Shown piece after piece: positions 1 to 7,125 of a stretch of DNA of 7,233 bases; the first letter of the stretch is position 1, and each line of letters begins with the position of its first letter. The notes beneath the pieces were generated by a model. The model was not told the origin of the DNA. It ran no database searches and saw only the letters and a list, made by a program, of their open reading frames with translations. Made by a program: the position numbers and the translations under genes. The DNA is from Hyphomicrobiales bacterium (lineage in GTDB: Bacteria > Pseudomonadota > Alphaproteobacteria > Rhizobiales > Rhizobiaceae): assembly GCA_011087745.1 (NCBI GenBank), contig JAALLB010000088.1, forward strand, positions 1-7,233, read 5' to 3'.

Positions 1-17
1 TTTCGTATCATATCACA

Positions 18-37
18 CCAAAACATTCGGGTTTTGG
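18..37. promoter_or_regulatory. Perfect inverted repeat upstream of soxB, candidate operator
   Basis: Arms CCAAAAC (18-24) and GTTTTGG (31-37) are exact reverse complements around a 6-nt spacer ATTCGG. The repeat lies about 25 bp upstream of the proposed -35 box of the sox operon. No run of T follows it on either strand, which argues against an intrinsic terminator of an upstream gene. A binding site for a dimeric regulator is a reasonable inference. No regulator gene is in the window and I do not recognise the sequence as a known operator. Confidence 0.35.
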
Positions 38-62
38 AGTAGGATGGGTATAAGAGAATTTA

Positions 63-90
63 TTGCACCCTAAAGGCAGAGTGCTATATA
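63..90 (+). promoter_or_regulatory. Putative sigma70-type promoter of soxBDAG
   Basis: A -35-like TTGCAC (63-68) is followed after 16 bp by TATATA (85-90), with an overlapping TATAAC at 87-92 as an alternative -10 at 18-bp spacing. Transcription would start near position 97, leaving a leader of about 27 nt before soxB. This is the best promoter match in the region upstream of the operon. It is assigned by eye only. Confidence 0.4.
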
Positions 91-123
91 ACCCTGCTAG
101 TATATTCATCAGGACCTTTAATC

Positions 124-1377
124 ATGGCTAAATTTTCTGCCTTTGCAGTTGCAAAAGAAGCAATGCGTTCCAACAAGGGTTGGGAAAAACAGTGGGGAAA
201 CCCTGAGCCACGCTCAAGTTACGATGTAATTATCGTCGGCGCTGGCGGGCATGGGCTTGCAACTGCTTATTATCTTGCAAAAGAACATGGAATTACAAAC
301 GTAGCGGTACTTGAAAAAGGCTGGCTAGGTGGTGGTAACACGGGTCGTAACACCACGATTATCCGTTCCAACTATCTTTATGATGAATCTGCTGGCATGT
401 ATAATCATGCGATCAATCTTTGGGAAAATCTTTCTCAAGAATTAAATTACAACATCATGTTCTCACAGCGCGGCGCAATGATGATGGCGCACAACGTCCA
501 TGATGTTCAGGTATTCCAACGTCATGTGCATGCAAATCGCCTGAATGGCGTCGACAATAAATGGCTAACACCCGAAGAAGCCAAAGCATTTTGTCCGCCG
601 CTTAGCATTTCAAAATCTGCCCGTTACCCGGTTATGGGCGCTGCACTTCAAAAACGTGGCGGCGTTGCTCGTCATGATGCGGTTGCCTGGGGCTATGCAC
701 GCAAAGCATCTGAAATGGGTGTTCACATCATTCAGCAATGTGAGGTTAAAGGCATCAACCGCAACGCAAAGGGCGCGGTTACCGGTGTTGAAACATCGCG
801 TGGTACCATTGGTGCGAAACAAGTGGGTGTTGTTGCAGCAGGCCATACATCAGTTTTGATGGAGATGGCTGGCGTGCAAATGCCACTTGAAAGCTATCCG
901 CTACAGGCGCTTGTATCCGAGCCTGTAAAACCAATTTTCCCGTGTGTGGTGATGTCCAATACTGTGCATGCCTATATTTCTCAATCCGACAAGGGTGAGT
1001 TGGTCATTGGTGCCGGGACTGATCAATATACGTCCTATTCACAAACTGGCGGTCTTCACATTGCAACCCATACGCTGGAAGCTATATGCGAAATGTTCCC
1101 GATTTTCGGGCGTATGAAAATGCTTCGCTCGTGGGGCGGCATTGTGGACGTAACGCCAGATCGATCTCCAATTGTTGCAAAGACGCCTGTAAAGGGACTT
1201 TATGTGAACTGTGGCTGGGGAACTGGCGGGTTTAAAGCAACGCCTGGTTCAGGCAACGTTTTTGCCCATACCATTGCAAAAGACGCACCTCACAAAATCA
1301 ACGAAGGCTTGCATCTTGAGCGTTTCAGAACTGGCCGTCTGGTCGATGAAGCTGCTGCTGCAGCCGTGGCGCATTAA
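124..1377 (+). CDS. soxB: Sarcosine oxidase, beta subunit (heterotetrameric)
   Basis: The 417-residue protein is the flavin-bearing catalytic subunit of heterotetrameric sarcosine oxidase, which oxidises sarcosine to glycine with release of H2O2 in the cytoplasm. It belongs to the DAO family of FAD-dependent oxidoreductases. The dinucleotide-binding motif GAGGHG is at residues 39-44, in a VIIVGAGGHGLATAYYLA context, and the acidic end of the second strand is in VLEKG (62-66). The conserved NTTIIRSNY block is at 76-84. His184 in ARHD matches, by family knowledge, the histidine that carries FMN covalently (about His173 in the corynebacterial enzyme). RSWGGIVDVTPDRSPI (335-350) and the glycine-rich CGWGTGGFKATPG (363-375) are typical C-terminal flavin-contact blocks. 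Length and ends fit the family, including the AAAVAH tail. The start at 124 has AGGA at 111-114, 9 nt upstream. soxD follows after 11 nt. The 417-residue length includes an N-terminal extension of the proteobacterial type compared with the corynebacterial protein. Confidence 0.97.
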   Translation: MAKFSAFAVAKEAMRSNKGWEKQWGNPEPRSSYDVIIVGAGGHGLATAYYLAKEHGITNVAVLEKGWLGGGNTGRNTTIIRSNYLYDESAGMYNHAINLWENLSQELNYNIMFSQRGAMMMAHNVHDVQVFQRHVHANRLNGVDNKWLTPEEAKAFCPPLSISKSARYPVMGAALQKRGGVARHDAVAWGYARKASEMGVHIIQQCEVKGINRNAKGAVTGVETSRGTIGAKQVGVVAAGHTSVLMEMAGVQMPLESYPLQALVSEPVKPIFPCVVMSNTVHAYISQSDKGELVIGAGTDQYTSYSQTGGLHIATHTLEAICEMFPIFGRMKMLRSWGGIVDVTPDRSPIVAKTPVKGLYVNCGWGTGGFKATPGSGNVFAHTIAKDAPHKINEGLHLERFRTGRLVDEAAAAAVAH

Positions 1378-1388
1378 AGGATACCATC

Positions 1389-1757
1389 ATGCTACTTATT
1401 CACTGTCCTTACTGCGAAAAAGACCTCCCGGAAACTGAGTTTCACGGCGAAGGTGAAGCGCATATTGATCGCCCAACCAACATGGCTGATATTTCTGATG
1501 CGGAATTTGAGAAGTTTTTCTTTATCCGTGAAAATCACAAAGGCATTGTGTTTGAGCGTTGGCGTCACCTGCATGGATGTGGCCGTTTCTTTAATGCGGT
1601 GCGCCACTCGGTTTCTGACAAATTTATCATGACCTATAAGGCTGGCGTGAAAAAACCAAAGCCAACAAAAAAAGACATTGAAGCGGTGCTTCCTCCGGCA
1701 AAATCCACGCCTGCAAATGAACCCATTTATGCAGACGCTGTTAAGGGTAAAAAGTAA
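1389..1757 (+). CDS. soxD: Sarcosine oxidase, delta subunit
   Basis: This 122-residue protein is the small zinc-binding delta subunit of heterotetrameric sarcosine oxidase; it contributes to assembly and is not known to catalyse chemistry itself. The N-terminal CPYC supplies Cys6 and Cys9, and the ERWRHLHGCGRFFN block supplies His60 and Cys64. These align with the four zinc ligands known from the corynebacterial enzyme (Cys6, Cys9, His59, Cys63), so the zinc site appears intact. GEAHIDRP (22-29) is another family signature. The last 35 or so residues are rich in Lys, Pro and Ala (KKPKPTKKD) and probably disordered. The start has AAAGGA at 1376-1381, 7 nt upstream and overlapping the soxB stop. 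The stop codon overlaps the soxA start by one base (TAATG), which suggests translational coupling. Confidence 0.96.
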   Translation: MLLIHCPYCEKDLPETEFHGEGEAHIDRPTNMADISDAEFEKFFFIRENHKGIVFERWRHLHGCGRFFNAVRHSVSDKFIMTYKAGVKKPKPTKKDIEAVLPPAKSTPANEPIYADAVKGKK

Positions 1758-4753
1758 TGAGCGGCTCTACTCCAAACACAGGTGCAAATCGTATTGCGGG
1801 CAAGGGACGTTTGTCTCCAGCCAAAACCGTTTCGTTTACCTTCGATGGTAAATCCTACAATGCGTTGGAAGGAGATACACTTGCATCCGCACTGCTGGCA
1901 AATGGGGTTCACCTTGCAGGGCGTTCTTTCAAGTATCACCGTCCGCGCGGTATTTTGGGCGCAGGATCTGAAGAACCAAATGCGCTGATTGACATTTCGC
2001 GTGATAGCGCCCGACGTCAGCCTAATATTCGGGCAACCGTTCAACCCGTATTCGACGGGATGATTGCTAAAAGTCAAAACCGTTTCCCGTCACTCTCATT
2101 TGATGTTGGTGCAATAAATGATGGCATGGGCCGTTTCTTCTCGGCTGGGTTTTACTATAAAACCTTCATGTGGCCGCAAAAGGCCTGGGATTCTGTTTAT
2201 GAACCCTTTATTCGCAAAGCGGCGGGCCTTGGCGAATCTCCCGATGAAGCTGATCCAGATCATTATGCAAACAGATTTGCCCATTGTGATGTATTGATCG
2301 TCGGCGCTGGTGCAGCAGGCCTTCAAGCGGCGCTTGTTGCAGGAAAATCCGGCAAACAAGTCATTATTTGTGATGAGCAGGAAGAGATGGGCGGAGCGTT
2401 GTTATCGGATGCTACGTCAAAGATCGATGGCAAGCCAGCCGCTGAATGGGCAGATGATGCAAAAGCAAAACTGGCACAGATGGATAACGTAACAGTTCTT
2501 CCACGCACAACTGCCTTTGGATATTATAATCATAATATGGTTACGCTTACCGAGCTTGTAACCGAGCATATAGCGAACCCTGATCCTGATCTTCCGCGTG
2601 AACGCTGTTGGCAGGTTCGAGCAAATAAAGTTGTTTTGGCGACCGGCGCAATTGAGCGTCACATCGTTTTCCCGGACAATGACCGTCCAGGTATCATGAT
2701 GGCTTCTGCTGCGCAGACCTATCTTAATCGATATGGTGTTGCTGTTGGCCGCAATGTTGCGGTTTATACCTCGTGTGACAGTGCGTATTCTGTAGCATTT
2801 GATCTAAAACGTGCTGGTATCGAAATTCCGGCAATTATTGATATGCGAGAGACAATTGACCAAGCATTGCTGAGTGAAGCCGAAGAATTGGGTATTCGGG
2901 TTCTTAAAGGATTTGCGGTTGTTGGCACCAAGGGGCGTCTGCGCGTTAAAGAGATTGCAGTGCAACCTGTAAATGGTGAAAATGTTGAGCATTTTGCCAT
3001 TGATTGCTTGTTGATGGGAGGAGGGTGGACACCTTCTGTGCATTTGTTCTCCCAATCCAGAGGCCGTGTGAAATTTGATGACGAAACGGGTACGTTCCTT
3101 CCAGATATTTATACCGAAGACTGTATCAGTATTGGGTCATGTAATGGCACGCATGATTTGTCTTCTGCGATGGCTGAAGCATCCGCTGCTGCAAAAGATG
3201 CAGTTGGTGGAAAAGCGCCAAAGGCAGTGAAAGTTGCTGATGGGCCCCGCATGAGCGGTTTCCATATTGGTTCGGCCAAAGGGGCGGGACCAGAAGATTT
3301 TACCAAGGCGTTTATTGATTACCAAAATGATGTGACTGCAAAAGATGTTCGTCTTGCTGTACGCGAGGGTTTTCATTCAATCGAACATGTTAAGCGTTAT
3401 ACGACTACTGGTATGGCATCTGATCAGGGTAAAATGTCAAATATGCATGGACTTGCAATTGCGGCTGAAGCTCTGGACAAACCCATTCCGGAAGTTGGAC
3501 TGACAACGTTCCGTTCGCCTTATACACCGGTTACTTTTGGTACTTTGGTTGGACATAACAAAGGTGAATTGTTTGATGTGACCCGAAAGACGCCAATGCA
3601 TGATTGGCATGTGGAGAATGGCGCTGACTTTGAAGATGTGGGCAACTGGAAACGCGCCTGGTATTATCCTCAAGCCGGGGAAGATATGCATGCAGCGGTG
3701 AACCGTGAGTGTAAGGCAACGCGTGAAGCGGCTGGTATCTTTGATGCATCAACACTTGGTAAAATCGAAGTTGTAGGTCCTGACGCAGTCAAGTTCATGA
3801 ACATGATGTACACCAATCCTTGGGATAAACTTGGTGTTGGTCGGTTGCGTTATGGGATCATGTGTCGTGAAGACGGTTTCATTTATGATGATGGTGTTGT
3901 TGCGCGTCTTGCGGAAGATCGCTTCCATGTGACAACAACAACTGGCGGTGCACCGCGTGTTCTTAACATGATGGAAGATTATCTTCAGACTGAATTTCCA
4001 GAGTGGAAAGTCTGGTTAACTTCAACTTCTGAGCAATGGGCCGTGATTGCCGTGCAGGGACCGAAGGCACGCGAGATTATCGAACCCCTTGTTGAAGGCA
4101 TTGATCTTTCCAACGAAGCGCTTTCGCATATGAGTGTTAGTGAAGGAAAAATCTGCGGCGTTCCTACGCGCTTGATGCGTATGTCGTTTACAGGTGAAAC
4201 CGGTTTTGAGATTAACGTTCCTGCTGATTATGGCCGTAAGGTCTGGGAAGCAATTTATGAACTTGGTAAGCCATTGGGTATGACGCCATATGGCACAGAG
4301 GCCATGCATGTGCTTCGCGCAGAAAAAGGCTACATTATCGTGGGTCAAGATACCGATGGTACGGTAACACCACACGATGCAAATGTTGGTTGGGCGATTG
4401 GCAAGAAGAAGACTGATTTTGTTGGCATTAAGGGACTGCAACGTCCTGATCTGGTTGCTGAAGGTCGACGTCAACTTGTTGGACTAAAGACAATGGATCC
4501 AAAGATTGTGTTGGAAGAGGGTGCACAGGTTGTGGATGATCCGAACCACGCGATACCAATTCCAATGATTGGTTTTGTAACTTCATCTTATTGGTCTGAA
4601 TGCTTGGACAAATCAATTGCGATGGTGCTAATTGAAAATGGTCACAATCGCCTAGGTGAAACAGTGCATATTCCGATGCCTGATGAAATTATCAAGGCAG
4701 AGATTTGCTCACCCGTTTTCTATGACCCTGAAGGAGGCCGCACAAATGGCTAA
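1757..4753 (+). CDS. soxA: Sarcosine oxidase, alpha subunit
   Basis: The 998-residue alpha subunit binds NAD and houses the folate site where the carbon removed from sarcosine is trapped as 5,10-methylene-tetrahydrofolate. Residues about 22-110 resemble the 2Fe-2S-ferredoxin-like N-terminal domain of the family (SFKYHRPRGI), which lacks cluster cysteines; here the first cysteine is residue 177, consistent with no cluster. A Rossmann dinucleotide fold follows, with VLIVGAGAAGLQAAL and the GAGAAG motif at 183-188. A second nucleotide-fold segment has NVAVYTSCDSAY near 333-344, and GGGWTPSVHL starts at 421. From about 595 (FGTLVG) to the end lies a GcvT/aminomethyltransferase-like domain, with GETGFEIN (813-820) and LRAEKGY (853-859) as conserved markers and a C-terminal barrel (about 900-990). 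Length is within the usual 960-1000 range, with no frameshift. AAGGG at 1743-1747 is 9 nt before the ATG. The 3' end overlaps soxG by 8 nt. Confidence 0.97.
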   Translation: MSGSTPNTGANRIAGKGRLSPAKTVSFTFDGKSYNALEGDTLASALLANGVHLAGRSFKYHRPRGILGAGSEEPNALIDISRDSARRQPNIRATVQPVFDGMIAKSQNRFPSLSFDVGAINDGMGRFFSAGFYYKTFMWPQKAWDSVYEPFIRKAAGLGESPDEADPDHYANRFAHCDVLIVGAGAAGLQAALVAGKSGKQVIICDEQEEMGGALLSDATSKIDGKPAAEWADDAKAKLAQMDNVTVLPRTTAFGYYNHNMVTLTELVTEHIANPDPDLPRERCWQVRANKVVLATGAIERHIVFPDNDRPGIMMASAAQTYLNRYGVAVGRNVAVYTSCDSAYSVAFDLKRAGIEIPAIIDMRETIDQALLSEAEELGIRVLKGFAVVGTKGRLRVKEIAVQPVNGENVEHFAIDCLLMGGGWTPSVHLFSQSRGRVKFDDETGTFLPDIYTEDCISIGSCNGTHDLSSAMAEASAAAKDAVGGKAPKAVKVADGPRMSGFHIGSAKGAGPEDFTKAFIDYQNDVTAKDVRLAVREGFHSIEHVKRYTTTGMASDQGKMSNMHGLAIAAEALDKPIPEVGLTTFRSPYTPVTFGTLVGHNKGELFDVTRKTPMHDWHVENGADFEDVGNWKRAWYYPQAGEDMHAAVNRECKATREAAGIFDASTLGKIEVVGPDAVKFMNMMYTNPWDKLGVGRLRYGIMCREDGFIYDDGVVARLAEDRFHVTTTTGGAPRVLNMMEDYLQTEFPEWKVWLTSTSEQWAVIAVQGPKAREIIEPLVEGIDLSNEALSHMSVSEGKICGVPTRLMRMSFTGETGFEINVPADYGRKVWEAIYELGKPLGMTPYGTEAMHVLRAEKGYIIVGQDTDGTVTPHDANVGWAIGKKKTDFVGIKGLQRPDLVAEGRRQLVGLKTMDPKIVLEEGAQVVDDPNHAIPIPMIGFVTSSYWSECLDKSIAMVLIENGHNRLGETVHIPMPDEIIKAEICSPVFYDPEGGRTNG
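4731..4737 (+). promoter_or_regulatory. Strong ribosome binding site fixing the soxG start
   Basis: AAGGAGG, a near-perfect anti-16S match, sits inside the end of soxA, 8 nt before the ATG at 4746. It decides between that ATG and an in-frame ATG at 4656. The latter would only add 30 residues read through the soxA coding sequence, with no family resemblance. Confidence 0.85.
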
Positions 4754-5288
4754 TGCAGAACGCATTCATCCACTTGATGCTCGCGTATTTGGCGGCAATG
4801 GTGTTGTTTTAAATCCCGTTGAAGCTCGTGAGCGTATTTCACTTCGTGCTGACGATAAGGCAATTGCTGGCCTGGGTAAGGCAATAGGTCTAACCCTGCC
4901 GAAAAAGCCAGGAAAGACCATTTCAAAGGGTGAGGTTTCTGCTCTTTGGATTGGCCCCGATGAGTGGCTGATAATTGCTGCAGAAGGGTCTGATGTTGAG
5001 ACTAAATTGAACAAGGTCAAGACTGGGCTTTATTCAGTTGTTGCCGTAAATCATCGCAATACAGCAATTGTGGTATCCGGTATTAATGCCGTTAATGCAC
5101 TAAATGGTGGCTGCCCGCGTGATTTGTCCTTGGAGGCATTTCCGGTTGGGGATTGTAGTCGTACCATCATTGGTAAAGCAGAAGTGGTTTTGTGGCGATT
5201 GGCTGAAGATAGTTTTCATGTCGAATGCTGGCGTTCATTTTCAGATTATGTTTGGAAATATTTGTCTGATTCCGCAAAGTCTGCTTAA
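4746..5288 (+). CDS. soxG: Sarcosine oxidase, gamma subunit
   Basis: With the start at 4746 the protein has 180 residues, normal for the gamma subunit, which packs on the heterotetramer and has a fold related to the GcvT C-terminal region; no catalytic residue is known for it. Family landmarks are the WIGPDEWLI block at 68-76, the VVAVNHRNTAIVVSG stretch (98-112), CPRDL (123-127), the CSRTIIGKAEVVLWR segment (137-151) and the closing FHVECWRSFSDYVWKYL (157-173). The gene overlaps the soxA stop in ATGGCTAA and has its own strong AAGGAGG site, so its translation is probably both coupled and efficient. An upstream in-frame ATG at 4656 is open but disfavoured. No terminator hairpin with a T-run is seen after the stop. 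Confidence 0.94.
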   Translation: MANAERIHPLDARVFGGNGVVLNPVEARERISLRADDKAIAGLGKAIGLTLPKKPGKTISKGEVSALWIGPDEWLIIAAEGSDVETKLNKVKTGLYSVVAVNHRNTAIVVSGINAVNALNGGCPRDLSLEAFPVGDCSRTIIGKAEVVLWRLAEDSFHVECWRSFSDYVWKYLSDSAKSA

Positions 5289-5338
5289 ACGTCTGACATT
5301 CCCCTAAAGCCGTGTTATTTCTCTGTTAAGTGATTCTT

Positions 5339-5344
5339 GAGAGA
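5339..5344 (+). promoter_or_regulatory. Weak ribosome binding site supporting a TTG start
   Basis: GAGAGA lies 6 nt before the TTG at 5351 and is the only purine-rich stretch near either possible start of the hydrolase gene. The GTG at 5330 is preceded by a pyrimidine-rich TTTCTCTGTTAA without a Shine-Dalgarno match. Confidence 0.35.
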
Positions 5345-5350
5345 TGCGCA

Positions 5351-6526
5351 TTGTCCCATATCAATAGACTAGTTCTGAATTTCCCTGGTTTTGAAACAAC
5401 AGATGCCGTTCACCAGATCGAACGGCTGTCTGCTGGTGGTCAAAAGACCGGAAAGCTTTGGGGCTTTGATCTGGATGTTGGGAAGATTGCTTCAAAGAGC
5501 CAAAATCATAGAACTTCCATAGAATTTAGCTCGCAGGCTAAAGAGTGGACAGCCAAGACAACGTATATTCAATTCTCGTGGGACGACATCATTAGCAAAT
5601 ATGAAAGCATGCCTTATCCGCAGAGCTTCTTTGCCAATTTTCCCAAGTATCTGTTGTTTTTCCTGGATGGCTCTGTTCGTAAATATGCAAAAGCAAGTAA
5701 ACGATATTGGGGTTTTACAATTTACCCCATGTTGTTGATGATTGTTTTTGCAATTTTTTCATGGTTCTTAATGGATTTCACCATTGGTCAATACGGACTT
5801 CATTGGGGCATGACAGCCATTGCAGCTTTTGTACTTTTTTTGGGCCTTTGCAGGTTTCTTGGTGACAAAGTCTACATGAATTTGTCAATCAACGATTGGG
5901 GGTTTGCGCGCGACTTGGTCACGCTAAGTAATCCAGAGATTGTAAAAAGAAATGCGCTCTTTGCAGATCATTTGATAAAAGAAATTACCGCTTCCAAACA
6001 TGATGAAATTATTATCGTGGGGCATAGTTTTGGTTCAGTTTGGGCAGTTTCAGCTTTGGCGATTGCGCTGGAGAAAAAGCCAAACCTTCTTAAGAACAAA
6101 CGTGTTACTTTCCTGGCACTTGGATCTAGCTTGCTTAAAATTGCCCTGGTGAAAAAGGCAAAGTACTTCGATAAATTTGTGAAACTTGTTTTGGCAGAGA
6201 AGAATTTGCTTTGGCATGAGATTCAAACAAAAACTGATTTTATTTCGTTTTATAAAACCGAGCCTTTTGAACCCATGAAAATCGTTGAAACGGTATGTGA
6301 TGTGATTGTATCACGTGTCAATTTTAAACATGCACTTTCACCGCAACGCCATTCAAAAATGAAAAAATCAATGTATCTTGCGCACCGGCAATATATTCTT
6401 TATGCCGACAAGAGAATGCATCATGATTTTCAATTGCGAGTTTTTGGCCCATTTTATGCCGATGAATTGGCTAGGGATCCATATCTGTTTGAAAACAACA
6501 ATCTCTTATCTGAAGCGATGGACTAA
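5351..6526 (+). CDS. Putative membrane-anchored alpha/beta hydrolase
   Basis: Read from the TTG at 5351 this is a 391-residue protein beginning MSHINRLVLNFPGFE, which looks like a first beta-strand and oxyanion-loop segment. A GTG at 5330 would add seven residues (MILERCA) and remains possible. IIIVGHSFGS carries a G-x-S-x-G nucleophile elbow, GHSFG at 224-228, with Ser226 as the likely nucleophile. LGSSLLKIAL (258-267) follows the next strand. Asp296 (TKTDFISFYKTEPFEP) and His357 or His358 (RMHHDF) are candidates for the rest of a catalytic triad, by position only. Between the first strand region and the elbow lie two hydrophobic segments, about 121-141 and 151-171, joined by a short loop; these are probably a transmembrane hairpin, with both soluble parts on the same, likely cytoplasmic, side. 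No signal peptide is seen. The substrate cannot be deduced. The gene starts 62 nt after soxG and ends 5 nt before the methyltransferase gene. Its base composition is more AT-rich than the sox genes. Confidence 0.75.
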   Translation: MSHINRLVLNFPGFETTDAVHQIERLSAGGQKTGKLWGFDLDVGKIASKSQNHRTSIEFSSQAKEWTAKTTYIQFSWDDIISKYESMPYPQSFFANFPKYLLFFLDGSVRKYAKASKRYWGFTIYPMLLMIVFAIFSWFLMDFTIGQYGLHWGMTAIAAFVLFLGLCRFLGDKVYMNLSINDWGFARDLVTLSNPEIVKRNALFADHLIKEITASKHDEIIIVGHSFGSVWAVSALAIALEKKPNLLKNKRVTFLALGSSLLKIALVKKAKYFDKFVKLVLAEKNLLWHEIQTKTDFISFYKTEPFEPMKIVETVCDVIVSRVNFKHALSPQRHSKMKKSMYLAHRQYILYADKRMHHDFQLRVFGPFYADELARDPYLFENNNLLSEAMD

Positions 6527-6531
6527 TAGCT

Positions 6532-7125
6532 ATGACATTAGACTTGGAATTTACTGCAAAGATAATTTGGGTTTTGTTTATCGTTGGATGGGGCGTTATT
6601 CGCTATAAACCGAATATAAAATCGCGACGGGTTGCAAAATCAGTTGTTTCCAGAATTTTTAAAGAACGCTTTTCGATGATCATCTCATCTTTTGGTCTTG
6701 GATATATTCCAGCGGTTTGGATATTTACAGATTACCTGGATAGTTTTGATTATTCCCAAAATATCGCTCTCATGGTGATAGGTGCCCTGTTGTTGGTTGT
6801 TTCGTTGCGTTTGTTCCGGCTGACCCATAAGGCATTGGGAAAAATGTGGTCGCATAGTCTGGATCTTCGCGAGGGTCATCAACTTGTAACTTCTGGAATC
6901 TATGAAAAAGTTCGGCACCCGATGTATACTGCCTTTTGGGTCTGGGCGATTGGCGCTGCGTTTTTACTACCAAATTGGATCGCAGGCTTTTCTGGACTTG
7001 TTGGGTTTGGGACCTTATTTTTCCTTCGAGTGGGACAAGAAGAAGCCATGATGAAGGCAGAATTTGGTGAAGAGTATGAGGCATATATGCAACGTACAGA
7101 TAAGGTTTTTCCAAAAATCTATTGA
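6532..7125 (+). CDS. Isoprenylcysteine carboxyl methyltransferase-family membrane protein
   Basis: The 197-residue polytopic membrane protein has the C-terminal signature of the ICMT/phospholipid methyltransferase superfamily: GIYEKVRHPMYTAFWVW (122-138), with the RHP-x-Y core at 128-132, and the closing EEAMMKAEFGEEYEAYMQRTDKVFP (170-194), with Glu170-Glu171, the FG-x-x-Y element and Arg188. In this superfamily these parts bind S-adenosylmethionine. Hydrophobic segments near 8-25, 49-68, 78-97 and a pair within about 132-166 suggest about five membrane helices. Bacterial members are mostly uncharacterised; they do not imply prenylated proteins, and methylation of a lipid or small molecule is equally possible. 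The ATG at 6532 is 5 nt past the hydrolase stop and lacks a good Shine-Dalgarno sequence, so translation is probably coupled to the upstream gene. Confidence 0.85.
   Translation: MTLDLEFTAKIIWVLFIVGWGVIRYKPNIKSRRVAKSVVSRIFKERFSMIISSFGLGYIPAVWIFTDYLDSFDYSQNIALMVIGALLLVVSLRLFRLTHKALGKMWSHSLDLREGHQLVTSGIYEKVRHPMYTAFWVWAIGAAFLLPNWIAGFSGLVGFGTLFFLRVGQEEAMMKAEFGEEYEAYMQRTDKVFPKIY

Noticed and set aside
18..37. Inverted repeat as an intrinsic terminator of an upstream gene
   Set aside because: Neither strand has a T-tract after the hairpin, and the stem is only 7 bp with AT-rich middle pairs.
1757..2287. Iron-sulfur cluster in the ferredoxin-like N-terminus of SoxA
   Set aside because: There is no cysteine before residue 177, so a 2Fe-2S cluster cannot be bound; this is normal for the family.
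4022..4474. 150-codon minus-strand open frame inside soxA
   Set aside because: It lies entirely opposite a strongly conserved part of the GcvT-like domain, has an unremarkable cysteine- and histidine-rich translation and matches no family I know; it is a shadow frame.
4656..4745. Extended soxG start at the in-frame ATG 4656
   Set aside because: The region is soxA coding sequence in another frame, the extra 30 residues have no family resemblance, and the ATG at 4746 has a near-perfect AAGGAGG site at 8-nt spacing.
5293..5320. CTGACA ... TTATTT as a promoter for the downstream pair
   Set aside because: The -10 match is poor (TTATTT) and the better TGTTAT is only 14 bp from the -35-like box, too short a spacer.
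5320..5344. TCTCT / AGAGA inverted repeat around the hydrolase ribosome binding site
   Set aside because: Only five base pairs with a 15-nt loop, A/T-rich flanks and no T-run; too weak to call a regulatory hairpin or terminator.
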